Below, piece by piece: positions 36,683 through 45,731 of a stretch of 64,000 nt of DNA. Numbering within the stretch: the first letter of the stretch is position 1; every line of letters starts with the position of its first letter. The position numbers were made by a program, and so were the translations under genes. This stretch comes from Allochromatium humboldtianum. Its GTDB lineage: Bacteria; Pseudomonadota; Gammaproteobacteria; Chromatiales; Chromatiaceae. The notes under the pieces were generated by a model that made no database searches, had not been told where the DNA came from, and saw only the letters and a list, made by a program, of their open reading frames with translations. The stretch lies in NCBI RefSeq assembly GCF_013385175.1, contig NZ_JABZEO010000002.1:310001-374000 (forward strand), given 5' to 3'.

Positions 36683-38296
36683 TCAAAGGTCATGGCCGGC
36701 ATAGGAGCCGTTGACCGATTTGTTGCAGACCGGGAAATCGGGGACGATGTTGCCCAGAATCAGCCGTTCGAGCGCCGGCCAGGTGAACCAGCTCGGGTCG
36801 CGCGGGAAGTAGCGGGCGATGCGTCCGGTGTCGTCGAAACGCACGAAGCTCAGGATCTCGCCGCGCCAGCCGTCGATCAACCCCAGGCCCATGGCGCCGG
36901 CTTCGGGCGGCGGGAGCGGCGTCGCGATCTCACCCGTCGGCAGGTCGTCGAGCAGGCGGTCCAGCATCCACAGACTTCCGCGTACCTCACCGAGCCGCAC
37001 CCGCACCCGTGCGGCCACGTCACCCTCGGTCTGGACCGGCACCTCGACCCGCAGTCGGTCATAGGGCGGGTAGGGGCTGTCCTGACGAACATCGAACGCC
37101 AGACCGCTGGCCTTGCCGACATAGCCGGTACAGCCGAGTTCACGGGCATCGGCTTGAGACAGAATGCCGGTCGTGAGCAGCCGGTCGTCGAGTGACGGCA
37201 GATCCTCGACGATGTCGAAGATGGGGTCGATGGCCTGGCGGAGCGCGGCATGGTCGAGTCGTAGATTATGGAAACCGCCGACCGACAGATCCTGGGCGAC
37301 ACCGCCGGGGATGACCACATCCATCAGCAACCGATGCCCGAACAGCTCGCGCGAGCGCCGCTGCCACTGCTCGCGCAGTCGTGCGCACTGGACATGAGCG
37401 AAGGCGAAACCGACGTCGTTGCAGATGGCGCCGATGTCGCCCAGATGATTGGCGATGCGTTCGCGCTCGGCCAGGAGCGCGCGCAGGGCCAGGGCGCGCG
37501 GCGGCGCCTCACAGCCGGTGGCGCGTTCCATGGCCTGACAGGCGGCCCAGGCATGGGCGACCGTCGAATCGCCCGAGACCCGTCCGGCGAGCCGCGCCAG
37601 TCCGGCCGGATCGCGTCCGACGGCGAGTTTCTCGACCCCGCGATGGACATAGCCGAGCCGTTCCTCCAGCCGCAGGACTTCCTCGCCCATGGCCTGGAAG
37701 CGGAAGTGTCCCGGCTCGATGATGCCGGCATGGACCGGACCGACCGGGATCTCGTGGATGCCGCTGCCCTGGATGGGCGCGAAGGGGTACTCGGCGTCGG
37801 CCGGGGCGCGTCCGGTGTCTTCGCAGCTCACGGGGAAATCGGCGCGCAGTGGGAAGCGATCCTCGGGCCAGGCCTGATGGCGCGTCCAGCGGCGTCCGTC
37901 GGGCTGATCGGTCCAGATGACTCCGGTCAGGTCATGCGCGTGGCGCTCCAGGCGACCGATTCCGGGGAAATGCGATGCCTGTGAGGCCAGATGAGGCCGG
38001 CTCAGCGGAACCTCGGTCTCCAGGATCAGATAGTCGCCGCCGTGTTCCAGACAGGCCATCACGCGCAGACGGGGTTCAGTACTGTTGCGCGCCGGATCGG
38101 CAGGGGTGTCGAGCGGATCGGCCCAGACGCCGGCATGACGCAGCCCTATAGCCGCCGCCGCTCGCGCCGCCGGTTCCCAGGATGCCGGATCGAGGATCAG
38201 CCGCCGCGCGGGCGCGAGCCTCTCGTCGTCACGGACGTTCGCGCCGAACTCACCGAGGCGGCTCAGAAAATCGGACAACCAGTCAAAGCGACTCAT
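36683..38296 (-). CDS. hyfG: Hyf/Ehr-like large subunit (NuoCD-like), [NiFe] motifs lost
   Basis: 537-residue protein with an N-terminal 30-kDa/NuoC-like domain and a 49-kDa/NuoD-hydrogenase-like domain (GEEVLRLEERLGYVHRGVEKL). In true group 4 hydrogenases the next motif is RxCGxC. Here residues 239-247 read RVSGDSTVA, without either cysteine. The C-terminal DPCxxC is replaced by PDFPVCNKSVNGSYAGHDL, which holds a single cysteine. It cannot carry a normal [NiFe] centre, which marks an energy-converting-hydrogenase-related (Ehr) subunit. Its start overlaps the hyfF-like stop by ATGA, and it is the last gene of the cluster. No NuoB-like partner follows. Confidence 0.88.
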   Translation of the reverse strand: MSRFDWLSDFLSRLGEFGANVRDDERLAPARRLILDPASWEPAARAAAAIGLRHAGVWADPLDTPADPARNSTEPRLRVMACLEHGGDYLILETEVPLSRPHLASQASHFPGIGRLERHAHDLTGVIWTDQPDGRRWTRHQAWPEDRFPLRADFPVSCEDTGRAPADAEYPFAPIQGSGIHEIPVGPVHAGIIEPGHFRFQAMGEEVLRLEERLGYVHRGVEKLAVGRDPAGLARLAGRVSGDSTVAHAWAACQAMERATGCEAPPRALALRALLAERERIANHLGDIGAICNDVGFAFAHVQCARLREQWQRRSRELFGHRLLMDVVIPGGVAQDLSVGGFHNLRLDHAALRQAIDPIFDIVEDLPSLDDRLLTTGILSQADARELGCTGYVGKASGLAFDVRQDSPYPPYDRLRVEVPVQTEGDVAARVRVRLGEVRGSLWMLDRLLDDLPTGEIATPLPPPEAGAMGLGLIDGWRGEILSFVRFDDTGRIARYFPRDPSWFTWPALERLILGNIVPDFPVCNKSVNGSYAGHDL

Positions 38297-39765
38297 AACA
38301 CCCCACCACCAGTGATCAGTGCCGTCGCCCGATCCAGCCATTCGGCGAGAAAACCGGGGATGGCCAGCCCCAGCCACAGCACCAGTCCCAGATGCACGAA
38401 CACCGGCAACAGGTTGGCCGAGACCGGCGTCTGTCCCTCGGGCGCCGTGCCGTAGACCATCGGATGCAGATGCCGGAACAGTCCGGCGAAGGCGATCGCC
38501 AGTCCGCTCAGCAGGACCACGGTGAACCAGGGGTATGTCTGCATGGTCGCGGTCAGGAGCAGGAATTCACTGGTGAAGACCCCAAACGGCGGAAACCCCG
38601 CGATGGCCACCACGCCGAACAGCAGCGACCAGCCGATCGCCGGCTGGGTGCGGATCAGCCCGCGAATGCGCTCGATCGACTGGGTGCCGGCCAGATGGGT
38701 CGCGTGCCCGACGGTGACGAAGATCGCCGATTTGGTGAGCGAATGCACCAGCATGTGCAGCAGCGCGCCGAAGGTCGCCAGCGGCCCGCCGACCCCGAAG
38801 GCGAACGTCATCAGCCCCATGTGCTCGATCGACGAATAGCTGAACAGCCGCTTGATGTCGCGCTGACGGTGCAGGAACAGCGCCGCCACCACAAAGGACA
38901 CCAGCCCGAAGCCCATCAGCAGCGCCCCGGCCAGATGCGGCGTGTCGGTCGCGGCCAGCGAGCCGTCGACCAGCATCTTGAGCCGCACCACCGCATAGAG
39001 CGCCACATTGAGCAGCAACCCCGAGAGCACCGCCGACATCGGCGTCGGTCCCTCGGAATGCGCGTCCGGCAGCCACTGATGCATGGGCACCAGACCGACC
39101 TTGGTGCCGTAGCCGACCAGCAGGAACACGAAGGCAATGCGCATCACGGTCGGATCGAGCGCGCCGGCGTGGGCATGGAGCACGCTCCAGGTCAGCCCGG
39201 ACTCGGTGTCATCGAGCACCAGTTGCGCGGCGAAATAGGTCAGCACCGTGCCGAACAGGGCCAGCGCGATCCCCACGCCGCAGAGGATGAAATACTTCCA
39301 GGCCGCCTCGACCGCCTCCGGGGTGCGATAGAGCGAGACCAGCAGCACGGTCGCAAGCGTCGCGCCCTCGACCGCCACCCAGAGCACGCCGAGATTGTCG
39401 GTGGTCAGGGCCACCAGCATGGTCAGCATGAACGCCTGATAGAGACCGTGGTAGAGACGCAGATTGAGCACGCTGATGCGCCCGCTCGCCTGCACATGCT
39501 CCATGTAGGGGCGCGAGAAGATGGCTGTGGTCAGCCCGACGAAGGCCGTGAGCACGATCAGATAAACGTTGAAGGCATCGATCCGGAAGCCCAGTCCCGC
39601 GACGACCTCGACCCGAGCAACCGTCCAGGCCAGCCACAGCGAACCGAGCAGGGTCAGGCCCGAGACGGCCAGATTGAGCCGTCCAGCCGTCCCGAGCGCC
39701 CGCACCAGGAAGAGCGCCAGTCCGCCGATCAGGGGGGGGAGCAATGTCAGCAGCAAGGGCGCCAT
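38293..39765 (-). CDS. hyfF: Hyf/Ehr-like membrane subunit F (NuoN/ND-type)
   Basis: 490-residue proton-channel-type subunit with LTTDNLGVLWVAVEGATLATVLLV, KVGLVPMHQWLPDAHSEGPTPMSAVLSG, YSSIEHMGLMTFAFGVGG and GFPPFGVFTSEFLLL. These closely fit HyfF/MbhH-like proteins. The start at 39765 lies 43 bases after hyfE. A run of eight C (39732-39739 on the minus strand) falls at codons 9-12, where slippage would cause an early frameshift. Confidence 0.92.
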   Translation of the reverse strand: MAPLLLTLLPPLIGGLALFLVRALGTAGRLNLAVSGLTLLGSLWLAWTVARVEVVAGLGFRIDAFNVYLIVLTAFVGLTTAIFSRPYMEHVQASGRISVLNLRLYHGLYQAFMLTMLVALTTDNLGVLWVAVEGATLATVLLVSLYRTPEAVEAAWKYFILCGVGIALALFGTVLTYFAAQLVLDDTESGLTWSVLHAHAGALDPTVMRIAFVFLLVGYGTKVGLVPMHQWLPDAHSEGPTPMSAVLSGLLLNVALYAVVRLKMLVDGSLAATDTPHLAGALLMGFGLVSFVVAALFLHRQRDIKRLFSYSSIEHMGLMTFAFGVGGPLATFGALLHMLVHSLTKSAIFVTVGHATHLAGTQSIERIRGLIRTQPAIGWSLLFGVVAIAGFPPFGVFTSEFLLLTATMQTYPWFTVVLLSGLAIAFAGLFRHLHPMVYGTAPEGQTPVSANLLPVFVHLGLVLWLGLAIPGFLAEWLDRATALITGGGVL

Positions 39766-39808
39766 GTCAGAGCCTGCCGTCGGAGTCGCAGAGTCGTGCG
39801 CGGTCCAT

Positions 39809-40483
39809 CTACTCCACCTCCGTCAAGCGATTGAGCCGGTCGACATCGAGCGAATCGATGCTCTCGCGGATCTGGAAGAAGAACACGCCGAACAGCACCA
39901 TGGCCACCAGCAGATCGAAGGCCACGCCCAGTTCGACCACCAGCGGCATCCCGGCGGTCGCCGAGACGGCGGCCAGGAACAATCCGTTCTCCATCGACAT
40001 GAAACCCAGCACCTGCGCCACGGCCTGATGGCGGAACACCATCATCAGCAGCCCGATCAGCACCAGCGCCAGACTCACGGCGATGATGTTGCGGGTGAAG
40101 GCCAGCCCCTGTTCGACCATCGGTAGCACCAGCCAGTAGCTGAAGATCACCAGCGCCACGCCGGCCATGACCACCAGCGCCGGATGCCGCAGACGCTCGG
40201 TGTGGCGCTCCAGCCCCAGACGGCGCACCAGACGATGCAGCATCCAAGGAATCAGCAGCGCCTTGAGGATCAGGGTCAGGATCGCCGAGAAATAGAGATG
40301 CCCGGCGTGTCCGGTCAGGGCCACGGTGAAGGTCACGGCCGCCACCAGCGCCCCCTGCCAGGCGAAGACATGGATCGCCGCCACCAGCCGCGTCTGCGCC
40401 AGCAGCACGAAGGACAGAAACAACGCCAGCGCCGCCAGCAGCACGACGAACTGTTGCAGCAGCGGCATCACAGCCAGACTCAT
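39809..40483 (-). CDS. hyfE: Hyf/Ehr-like membrane subunit E (NuoK-like)
   Basis: 224-residue protein with about seven helices: LLAALALFLSFVLLAQTRLV, FTVALTGHAGHLYFSAILTL, GFMSMENGLFLAAVSATAGMPLVVELGVAFDLLVA. The SMENGLFL segment carries the NuoK-type glutamate. It is like HyfE of formate hydrogenlyase 2 (216 residues). ATG at 40483 overlaps the hyfC stop. Confidence 0.9.
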   Translation of the reverse strand: MSLAVMPLLQQFVVLLAALALFLSFVLLAQTRLVAAIHVFAWQGALVAAVTFTVALTGHAGHLYFSAILTLILKALLIPWMLHRLVRRLGLERHTERLRHPALVVMAGVALVIFSYWLVLPMVEQGLAFTRNIIAVSLALVLIGLLMMVFRHQAVAQVLGFMSMENGLFLAAVSATAGMPLVVELGVAFDLLVAMVLFGVFFFQIRESIDSLDVDRLNRLTEVE

Positions 40484-41427
40484 GCCCCGACCTCCAGGAT
40501 CACATGGCTCAGCAGTCCCAGCAGACCCAGGAGCAGCGCCAGATTCAGAAATCCCGGCACGCGGAACAGCCGCATCTTGGCCATCAGCGTCTCGCCGAGC
40601 GCGAGCGCCGCGCCCAACAGCGCCAGCTTGACGACCACGGCGATCAGCCCCAGCGCCAGCGCCGCCGGCGTGAACACGGTCGCGATGCCCCAGGGCAGGA
40701 AGACGTTGACGATCAGCACGCCATAGAGCAGCAGCTTGATCCAGGCCGCCCATTCCATGAGCGCCAGATGGCGTCCGGTGTATTCGAGCAGCATGGCCTC
40801 GTGGACCATGGTCAGTTCCAGGTGCGTTGATGGATTGTCGACCGGAATGCGTCCGCACTCGGCCAGCGCCACCAGCACCAGCGCGCCGAAGGCGAACAGA
40901 TAGGACGGACGCAGCAGGAAGCCATCGGTCAGATGATGCTCCATCACCCCAACCAGACTGGTGCTGTGCGCGGTCATGGCCAGGGTGAAGACGGCCATCA
41001 GCAACGCCGGCTCGGCCAGCGCCGAGATCAGCATCTCGCGCGAGGCGCCCATGCCGCCGAAGGCCGTGCCCACGTCCATGCCGGCCAGCGCGAGGAAGAA
41101 GCGACCCAGCGCCAGCAGCCCCACCAGCACGATGATGTCGGCGATGCCCGCCGTGGGCAGATCGAGCGCGATCAGCGGCACGGTGGCGCACGCCAGCCAG
41201 ATGGCGACGAAGACGATGTAGGGCGCGACCCGAAACAGCGGTGAGGCGGTGTGCGCCACGCGCGTCTCCTTGATCATCAGCTTGTGCAGATCGGCATAGG
41301 GCTGGAGCAGGGGGGCGCCGCGCCGGTTCTGGAGCCGCGCCTTGACCCGGCGCACCCAGCCGACCAGCAGCGGGGCCAGGGCCACACAGAGCAGGGCTTG
41401 CAGCAGGGCGATGAACCAGGCACTCAT
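40480..41427 (-). CDS. hyfC: Hyf/Ehr-like membrane subunit C (NuoH-like)
   Basis: 315-residue NuoH/HycD-like subunit, which in complex I relatives anchors the quinone or redox module to the membrane arm. It has ARLQNRRGAPLLQPYADLHKL, the acidic ALAECGRIPVDNPSTHLELTMVHEAMLLEY loop and eight helices. ATG at 41427 overlaps the hyfB stop. Retention of the acidic loop suggests coupling to ion transport is intact. Confidence 0.93.
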   Translation of the reverse strand: MSAWFIALLQALLCVALAPLLVGWVRRVKARLQNRRGAPLLQPYADLHKLMIKETRVAHTASPLFRVAPYIVFVAIWLACATVPLIALDLPTAGIADIIVLVGLLALGRFFLALAGMDVGTAFGGMGASREMLISALAEPALLMAVFTLAMTAHSTSLVGVMEHHLTDGFLLRPSYLFAFGALVLVALAECGRIPVDNPSTHLELTMVHEAMLLEYTGRHLALMEWAAWIKLLLYGVLIVNVFLPWGIATVFTPAALALGLIAVVVKLALLGAALALGETLMAKMRLFRVPGFLNLALLLGLLGLLSHVILEVGA

Positions 41428-43439
41428 GAGATGACCCACAACAGCACGAGCAGTGTCACCAGCGTCCAGCCGAGATAGAGGCGCACGCTGCCCGATTGCA
41501 GCCGCGCCACCTGTCGCGCCGAACTGTCGACCGCGCGCGCCACCGGCAGATAGAGCCAGCCCCTGGCACGATCGGCGATCCTGAGCCGATAGCGCGTGAC
41601 GCCATCCGCACCCTGTTCCTGGCCCTCGTCGATCAGGAACAGCAGCGCGAAGACGCGCCGGATCGGCTGGGCAAAGGAGGCGGCGCTGTATTGCATCCGG
41701 GGCGTCGGTGCGGCGAATCCGCAGTCCCAGGGATCACAGCGCCGCACCCGCCAGGAGGCGCGGCGTTTGAACCACCAGATGGCCGCGCCCGCGATCAGGG
41801 CTAGCAGCAGGATGGTCAGGGGCGCGCTATAGCTGGCGGTCTCGGCTGAGATCGGCGTCAACCACAGCCAGCCGTTTGCGCCGGCCTGAGGCACGCCCGT
41901 CCCCAGCAGCTGTTCGGCCACCGGATCGAGCAGGCCGAGGATCTGGGTCGGCAGTACGCCGAACAGCACGCACAGCGCCGCCAGCACGCCCTGACCGGCC
42001 CACATGCCTTTGGGTGAGGGTCGGGCGCGGCGCACATGACGCGAGCGCGCCTGCCCCAGAAAGGCGATGCCGTAGACCTTGACGAAGGTCGCCGCCACCA
42101 GCGCGCCGGTGAGCGCCAGCACCGCCGAGGCGATCGGCACCAGACTGCGCAGCACGCCGCTCTCCAGGTTCCAGGCTTGCAGCGCCGACTGGAAGATCAG
42201 CCATTCCGAGACGAAGCCGTTGAAGGGCGGCAGGGCCGAGATCGACAGACAGCCGATCAGGAAGAACGAGCCGGTCCAGGGCATCCGCCGCAGCAAGCCG
42301 CCCATTTGGTCCAGGTCGCGCTCGTGGGTGCTGTGCAGGATCGCGCCCGCACCCAGGAACAGCAGTGACTTGAACAGCGCATGGTTGAGCGCGTGATAGA
42401 GCGCCGCGACCAGGGCCAGCGCCGCCAGATTGGGATGGCCGGTGGACTGGAACAGCAGCGCCAGTCCCAAAGCGATGAAGACGATCCCCAGATTCTCGAC
42501 CGACGAATAGGCCAGCAACCGCTTGAGATCGGTCTGGACCAGCGCGAACAGCACCCCGACCAGCGCCGAGAGACCGCCGACCGCGATCAGGGTCACGCCC
42601 CAGGACCAGTGCACCTCGCCATTGAGATCCAGCACCACGCGGATGAAGCCATAGACCGCGACCTTGAGCATGACCCCTGACATGAGCGCCGAGATGTGCG
42701 AAGGCGCGACCGGATGCGCCTCCGGCAGCCAGGCATGGAGCGGCGCCAGCCCGGCCTTCATGCCGAAGCCGAGGAAGGCGAGGGCGAAGGCGACGCCCGC
42801 CCACAGCGGTGTGAGTTCAGCCGCACGCATGGACGCGAAGTCGAAGCCGCCGCCGAAGGCCGCCAGTACCCCGAAGCCGAGCAGGATCGCCAGTCCGCCG
42901 ACGTGCGCCATGAGCAGATAGAGGAAGGCCGCACGCCGGTTGGCGGCCTGTTCGTGCTGGAAGGCGACCAGGAAGTAGGACGACAGGGACATGACTTCCC
43001 AGGCGATCATGAACACGAAGGCATCGTCGGCCAGCACCACCAGCAGCATCCCGGCCAGGAAGAGTCCGCTGAAGCCGCCGAGCGTGATCAGCGACTCGCG
43101 CCCGCCCTCGAAGTGGCGCACATAGTCGCGCCCATAGAGTCCGACCGCGCCTGTCACCAGCCCGATGAGGACGAGAAAGACGCCGGAGAGCGGATCGAGC
43201 CGCACATGCCAGGGCAGCCAGGGCAGGCCCAGCGGCAGGATGGCGCTCGCGTTCGTCTCCGCGATCAGCGTCCAGAGACCCGCAACGAGCGCCGCCGTGC
43301 CCGCCAGCCCGAGCAGCGGCACGGCGGCCAGCCGCAGCAGGCGCGGCTCGCGCCCGGCCAGCAGAGAAATCGCCGACGACCCCAGTGCCAGCCACAGAGA
43401 CGACAACGCCAATACGAGCGGAGAGTCTGACATCGGCAT
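41424..43439 (-). CDS. hyfB: Hyf/Ehr-like membrane subunit B (NuoL-like)
   Basis: 671-residue ND5-type subunit, nearly the length of E. coli HyfB (672). It shows AWEVMSLSSYFLVAFQHEQ, GLAPLHAWLPEAHPVAPSHISALMSG, the lysine in VMLKVAVYGFIR, YSSVENLGIVFIALG and LYHALNHALFKSLLFLGAGA. The C-terminal part (RRCDPWDCGFAAPTPRMQYSA) is the HyfB-type extension. Start at 43439 or 43433 (MPMSDSPL). It follows the DUF389 gene by 5 bases. Confidence 0.92.
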   Translation of the reverse strand: MPMSDSPLVLALSSLWLALGSSAISLLAGREPRLLRLAAVPLLGLAGTAALVAGLWTLIAETNASAILPLGLPWLPWHVRLDPLSGVFLVLIGLVTGAVGLYGRDYVRHFEGGRESLITLGGFSGLFLAGMLLVVLADDAFVFMIAWEVMSLSSYFLVAFQHEQAANRRAAFLYLLMAHVGGLAILLGFGVLAAFGGGFDFASMRAAELTPLWAGVAFALAFLGFGMKAGLAPLHAWLPEAHPVAPSHISALMSGVMLKVAVYGFIRVVLDLNGEVHWSWGVTLIAVGGLSALVGVLFALVQTDLKRLLAYSSVENLGIVFIALGLALLFQSTGHPNLAALALVAALYHALNHALFKSLLFLGAGAILHSTHERDLDQMGGLLRRMPWTGSFFLIGCLSISALPPFNGFVSEWLIFQSALQAWNLESGVLRSLVPIASAVLALTGALVAATFVKVYGIAFLGQARSRHVRRARPSPKGMWAGQGVLAALCVLFGVLPTQILGLLDPVAEQLLGTGVPQAGANGWLWLTPISAETASYSAPLTILLLALIAGAAIWWFKRRASWRVRRCDPWDCGFAAPTPRMQYSAASFAQPIRRVFALLFLIDEGQEQGADGVTRYRLRIADRARGWLYLPVARAVDSSARQVARLQSGSVRLYLGWTLVTLLVLLWVIS

Positions 43440-43444
43440 CGAAC

Positions 43445-44434
43445 CTAGATCGGCAGCAGCCGATACTGCCGCTCCAGCACCACCAGGGTCAGCACCGCCA
43501 GCGTCAGGATCCACACCAGCACATAGATGACCATGGCGCGCTTGGCCTTCTCCTTCTCCAGCCATTTGCGCGGTCGGATGCCCTTGAAGAAGAACACGAT
43601 CTTGCTGGCCAGATTGACGCTCACCACGTTGATGGCCAGCAGCAATGCCGCACCGAGCGCCGGTTCGAGATGCCCCTGACCCAGCATCAGTCCCACGGTC
43701 GCCGCCGGCGGCAGCAGAGCCACGGCGACCATGACGCCGACCAGCACGCTGGAGAGTCCGGTCGTGACCGAGAGCGCCGCCGCCGCGCCCGAGGCGAGCG
43801 CCAGGAGCACGGAGTCCAGCCCGGCCTCGGTGCGCGACAGCACCTCGCGGCTGTTCAGTTCGGTCGGCCACAACCAGCCGAGGATCGCGGTGAGTGTCAC
43901 GGCGATCAGGATGCCGACCAGCACCGTCTTGACCGAGCGGCGCATCAGGGGCACGTCGCCCAGGGCGGTGCCGAGACTGAGCGCCAGATTCGGCCCCAGC
44001 AGCGGCGCGATCACCATGGCGCCGATCACCACGGCCACGTTGTCCTCGATCAGTCCGATCGCGGCCACCACGGTCGAGAGCATGACCAGAATCAAATAAT
44101 TGGGTCCGAGTCGCGAATTTTTGTCCATGCCCTCGTAGAGCGCCTCGCGCGCCGCCGTGGCCGAATCCTCCTGTTTGCGCGCCTCCTCGTCGGGCGGCGG
44201 GATGCTCGCCTCGACCGCGAGCACCAGGATGCGAGCCGAGGGCTGGGCGCCCAGCAGACCCTGGAGCAGGTCGAGCAGCCGTTGGACCTGATTATCGCTC
44301 ACCAGGAGGCGGGTCGCCTGGAGTCCGTCCGGTCCAACCGGACCCAGACGCACATCGAGCGCCTTGACGCGCTCGGCGGCCGCGCGCACGGTCTCGGCAC
44401 TGCCGGCGCCGGCGATCACCTCGACGTATTTCAT
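43445..44434 (-). CDS. DUF389 membrane protein (TIGR00341 type)
   Basis: 329-residue protein of unknown function. An N-terminal soluble ACT-like part of about 90 residues (VIAGAGSAETVRAAAERV) is followed by six helices with the family motif LSTVVAAIGLIEDNVAVVIGAMVIAPLLGP and VALLPPAATVGLMLG. It lies 5 bases upstream of hyfB and is probably co-transcribed with the Ehr-like genes, which makes it a candidate accessory or regulatory ion-handling protein for that complex. This role is inference. Confidence 0.88.
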   Translation of the reverse strand: MKYVEVIAGAGSAETVRAAAERVKALDVRLGPVGPDGLQATRLLVSDNQVQRLLDLLQGLLGAQPSARILVLAVEASIPPPDEEARKQEDSATAAREALYEGMDKNSRLGPNYLILVMLSTVVAAIGLIEDNVAVVIGAMVIAPLLGPNLALSLGTALGDVPLMRRSVKTVLVGILIAVTLTAILGWLWPTELNSREVLSRTEAGLDSVLLALASGAAAALSVTTGLSSVLVGVMVAVALLPPAATVGLMLGQGHLEPALGAALLLAINVVSVNLASKIVFFFKGIRPRKWLEKEKAKRAMVIYVLVWILTLAVLTLVVLERQYRLLPI

Positions 44435-44482
44435 CGTTGACTCCGCGAGAAGACAGGTCCGGGCAGGTCGGATGGGTGGGGT

Positions 44483-45148
44483 TCAGTCCAGATCGGGCGT
44501 ATGCCCCGAGGCGACATAGATGGCACGCTCGGCGACATTGGTGGCGCGATCGGCCACGCGCTCGTAATTGTGCACGATCCAGAGCAGATAGGTGCCGGTG
44601 GCGGCGAACGCAGCGTCGGCGCGCATGCGCTCCAGCACCTGGGCGATGAACTCGTCTTCCTCGCGATCGACCTCGGATTCCTTTTCGACTGCCGCGCGCA
44701 GCGTGGCCTCGCTGCCGTTGGCGACGAAGGCGGCCAGGGTCTGTTCGAGCATGTCGATCGCGTCCTCGGCCAGCTCGGCGATGGCGGCGACCGGTTCGGC
44801 GGGCAGGGGCGCCTGGACGTCGCGCTCGAGGATGCGGGCGACGTCGGCGGCATAGTCACCGATGCGTTCCAGTTCGGAGGCCAGTTCCATGCAGGCGCCG
44901 ACGGCGCGCAGATCCTCGCCGGCGGGTTTGTAGGCGGCCAGAGTCACCAGACATTCCTGCTCCAGCAGACGGCGCTGCTGGTTGATGAGCTGATCGCCGG
45001 CGATGATGTCGGCGGCCAGGGCCTTGTCCTGGGTCTTCAGACACTCGACCGATCGATGCAGCGCCTCGACCACGCGCGCGCCGAGATCGCCCACGGCTCC
45101 CTGTAGGTGCGAACGTCTCTTTTGAACCAGATTCAAGCTCTCGGGCAT
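44483..45148 (-). CDS. phoU: PhoU-family phosphate-signalling regulator
   Basis: 221-residue three-helix-bundle tandem protein. It has the PhoU motifs MELASELERIGDYAADVARI (first half) and WIVHNYERVADRATNVAERAIYVASG (second half), both supplying the E/DxxxD metal-binding sets. PhoU links the Pst phosphate transporter to PhoR. No pst or pho genes are nearby. The gene stands between hoxW and DUF389 on the same strand. Confidence 0.92.
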   Translation of the reverse strand: MPESLNLVQKRRSHLQGAVGDLGARVVEALHRSVECLKTQDKALAADIIAGDQLINQQRRLLEQECLVTLAAYKPAGEDLRAVGACMELASELERIGDYAADVARILERDVQAPLPAEPVAAIAELAEDAIDMLEQTLAAFVANGSEATLRAAVEKESEVDREEDEFIAQVLERMRADAAFAATGTYLLWIVHNYERVADRATNVAERAIYVASGHTPDLD

Positions 45149-45275
45149 TGCTCCATCCTCGGTCTTGGGTGTGTGTCGGTCGGCGCCGGGGCTCGACGCG
45201 ACCGTTCCGAGGCGTCATCTTAAATCCAGTGATGGTCCGATGGCGAATAGGGCGTTCGTTATGGCGATGGAGGAA

Positions 45276-45722
45276 TCAATAGCCCCAAAGCCGCGCAACC
45301 TGCTCCAGCAACCGCTCGAGCGCCGCCTCGGCGACCGGACTCAGTTGGCAATGGGCATAATCGAAGCAGGCCCCCGTCGCGGTGATCAAATAGGCTTCCG
45401 GCGCCTGTCCATACAACTGCCGACACCAGGCCAGCAATTCCGACGGATCGAGAAAATGCGCCATCGTCGAGTGTGCAGCCACATCGGGTTCTAGACGATG
45501 CACCTGCACCGTGCCCGGCTCGCCACCGGCCGCCGCGTCGAGAAAGATCGCCCGCTCGCGTCCCGCCAGCTCAGTGACCAGCTCAGCCGTCAGCACATGA
45601 CGCGCGATGGCCTCCACACCGGCCGGCAAGCCGCGCTCGACCAGCCGCTCGACCGCTAGCGGACCGATGGCGTCATCGCCCCGGATCGGACTGCCGTAGC
45701 CGATGATGAGTGTCTTGTCCAA
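45276..45722 (-). CDS. hoxW: hydrogenase maturation endopeptidase for HoxH
   Basis: Nickel-dependent protease that trims the C-terminal peptide of HoxH after metal insertion. The 148-residue protein has IIGYGSPIRGDDAIGPLAVERL (the conserved GNxxxxDDG-type start) and AIFLDAAAGGEPGTV, which supplies the second acidic ligand, and HFLDPSELL. The gene begins 9 bases after the hoxH stop, fitting a role specific to that subunit. Confidence 0.92.
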   Translation of the reverse strand: MDKTLIIGYGSPIRGDDAIGPLAVERLVERGLPAGVEAIARHVLTAELVTELAGRERAIFLDAAAGGEPGTVQVHRLEPDVAAHSTMAHFLDPSELLAWCRQLYGQAPEAYLITATGACFDYAHCQLSPVAEAALERLLEQVARLWGY

Positions 45723-45731
45723 GAATCCGGC

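Noticed and set aside
36683-38296. HyfG-like protein as a working [NiFe] hydrogenase large subunit
   Set aside because: Both CxxC metal-binding motifs are missing at the expected positions.
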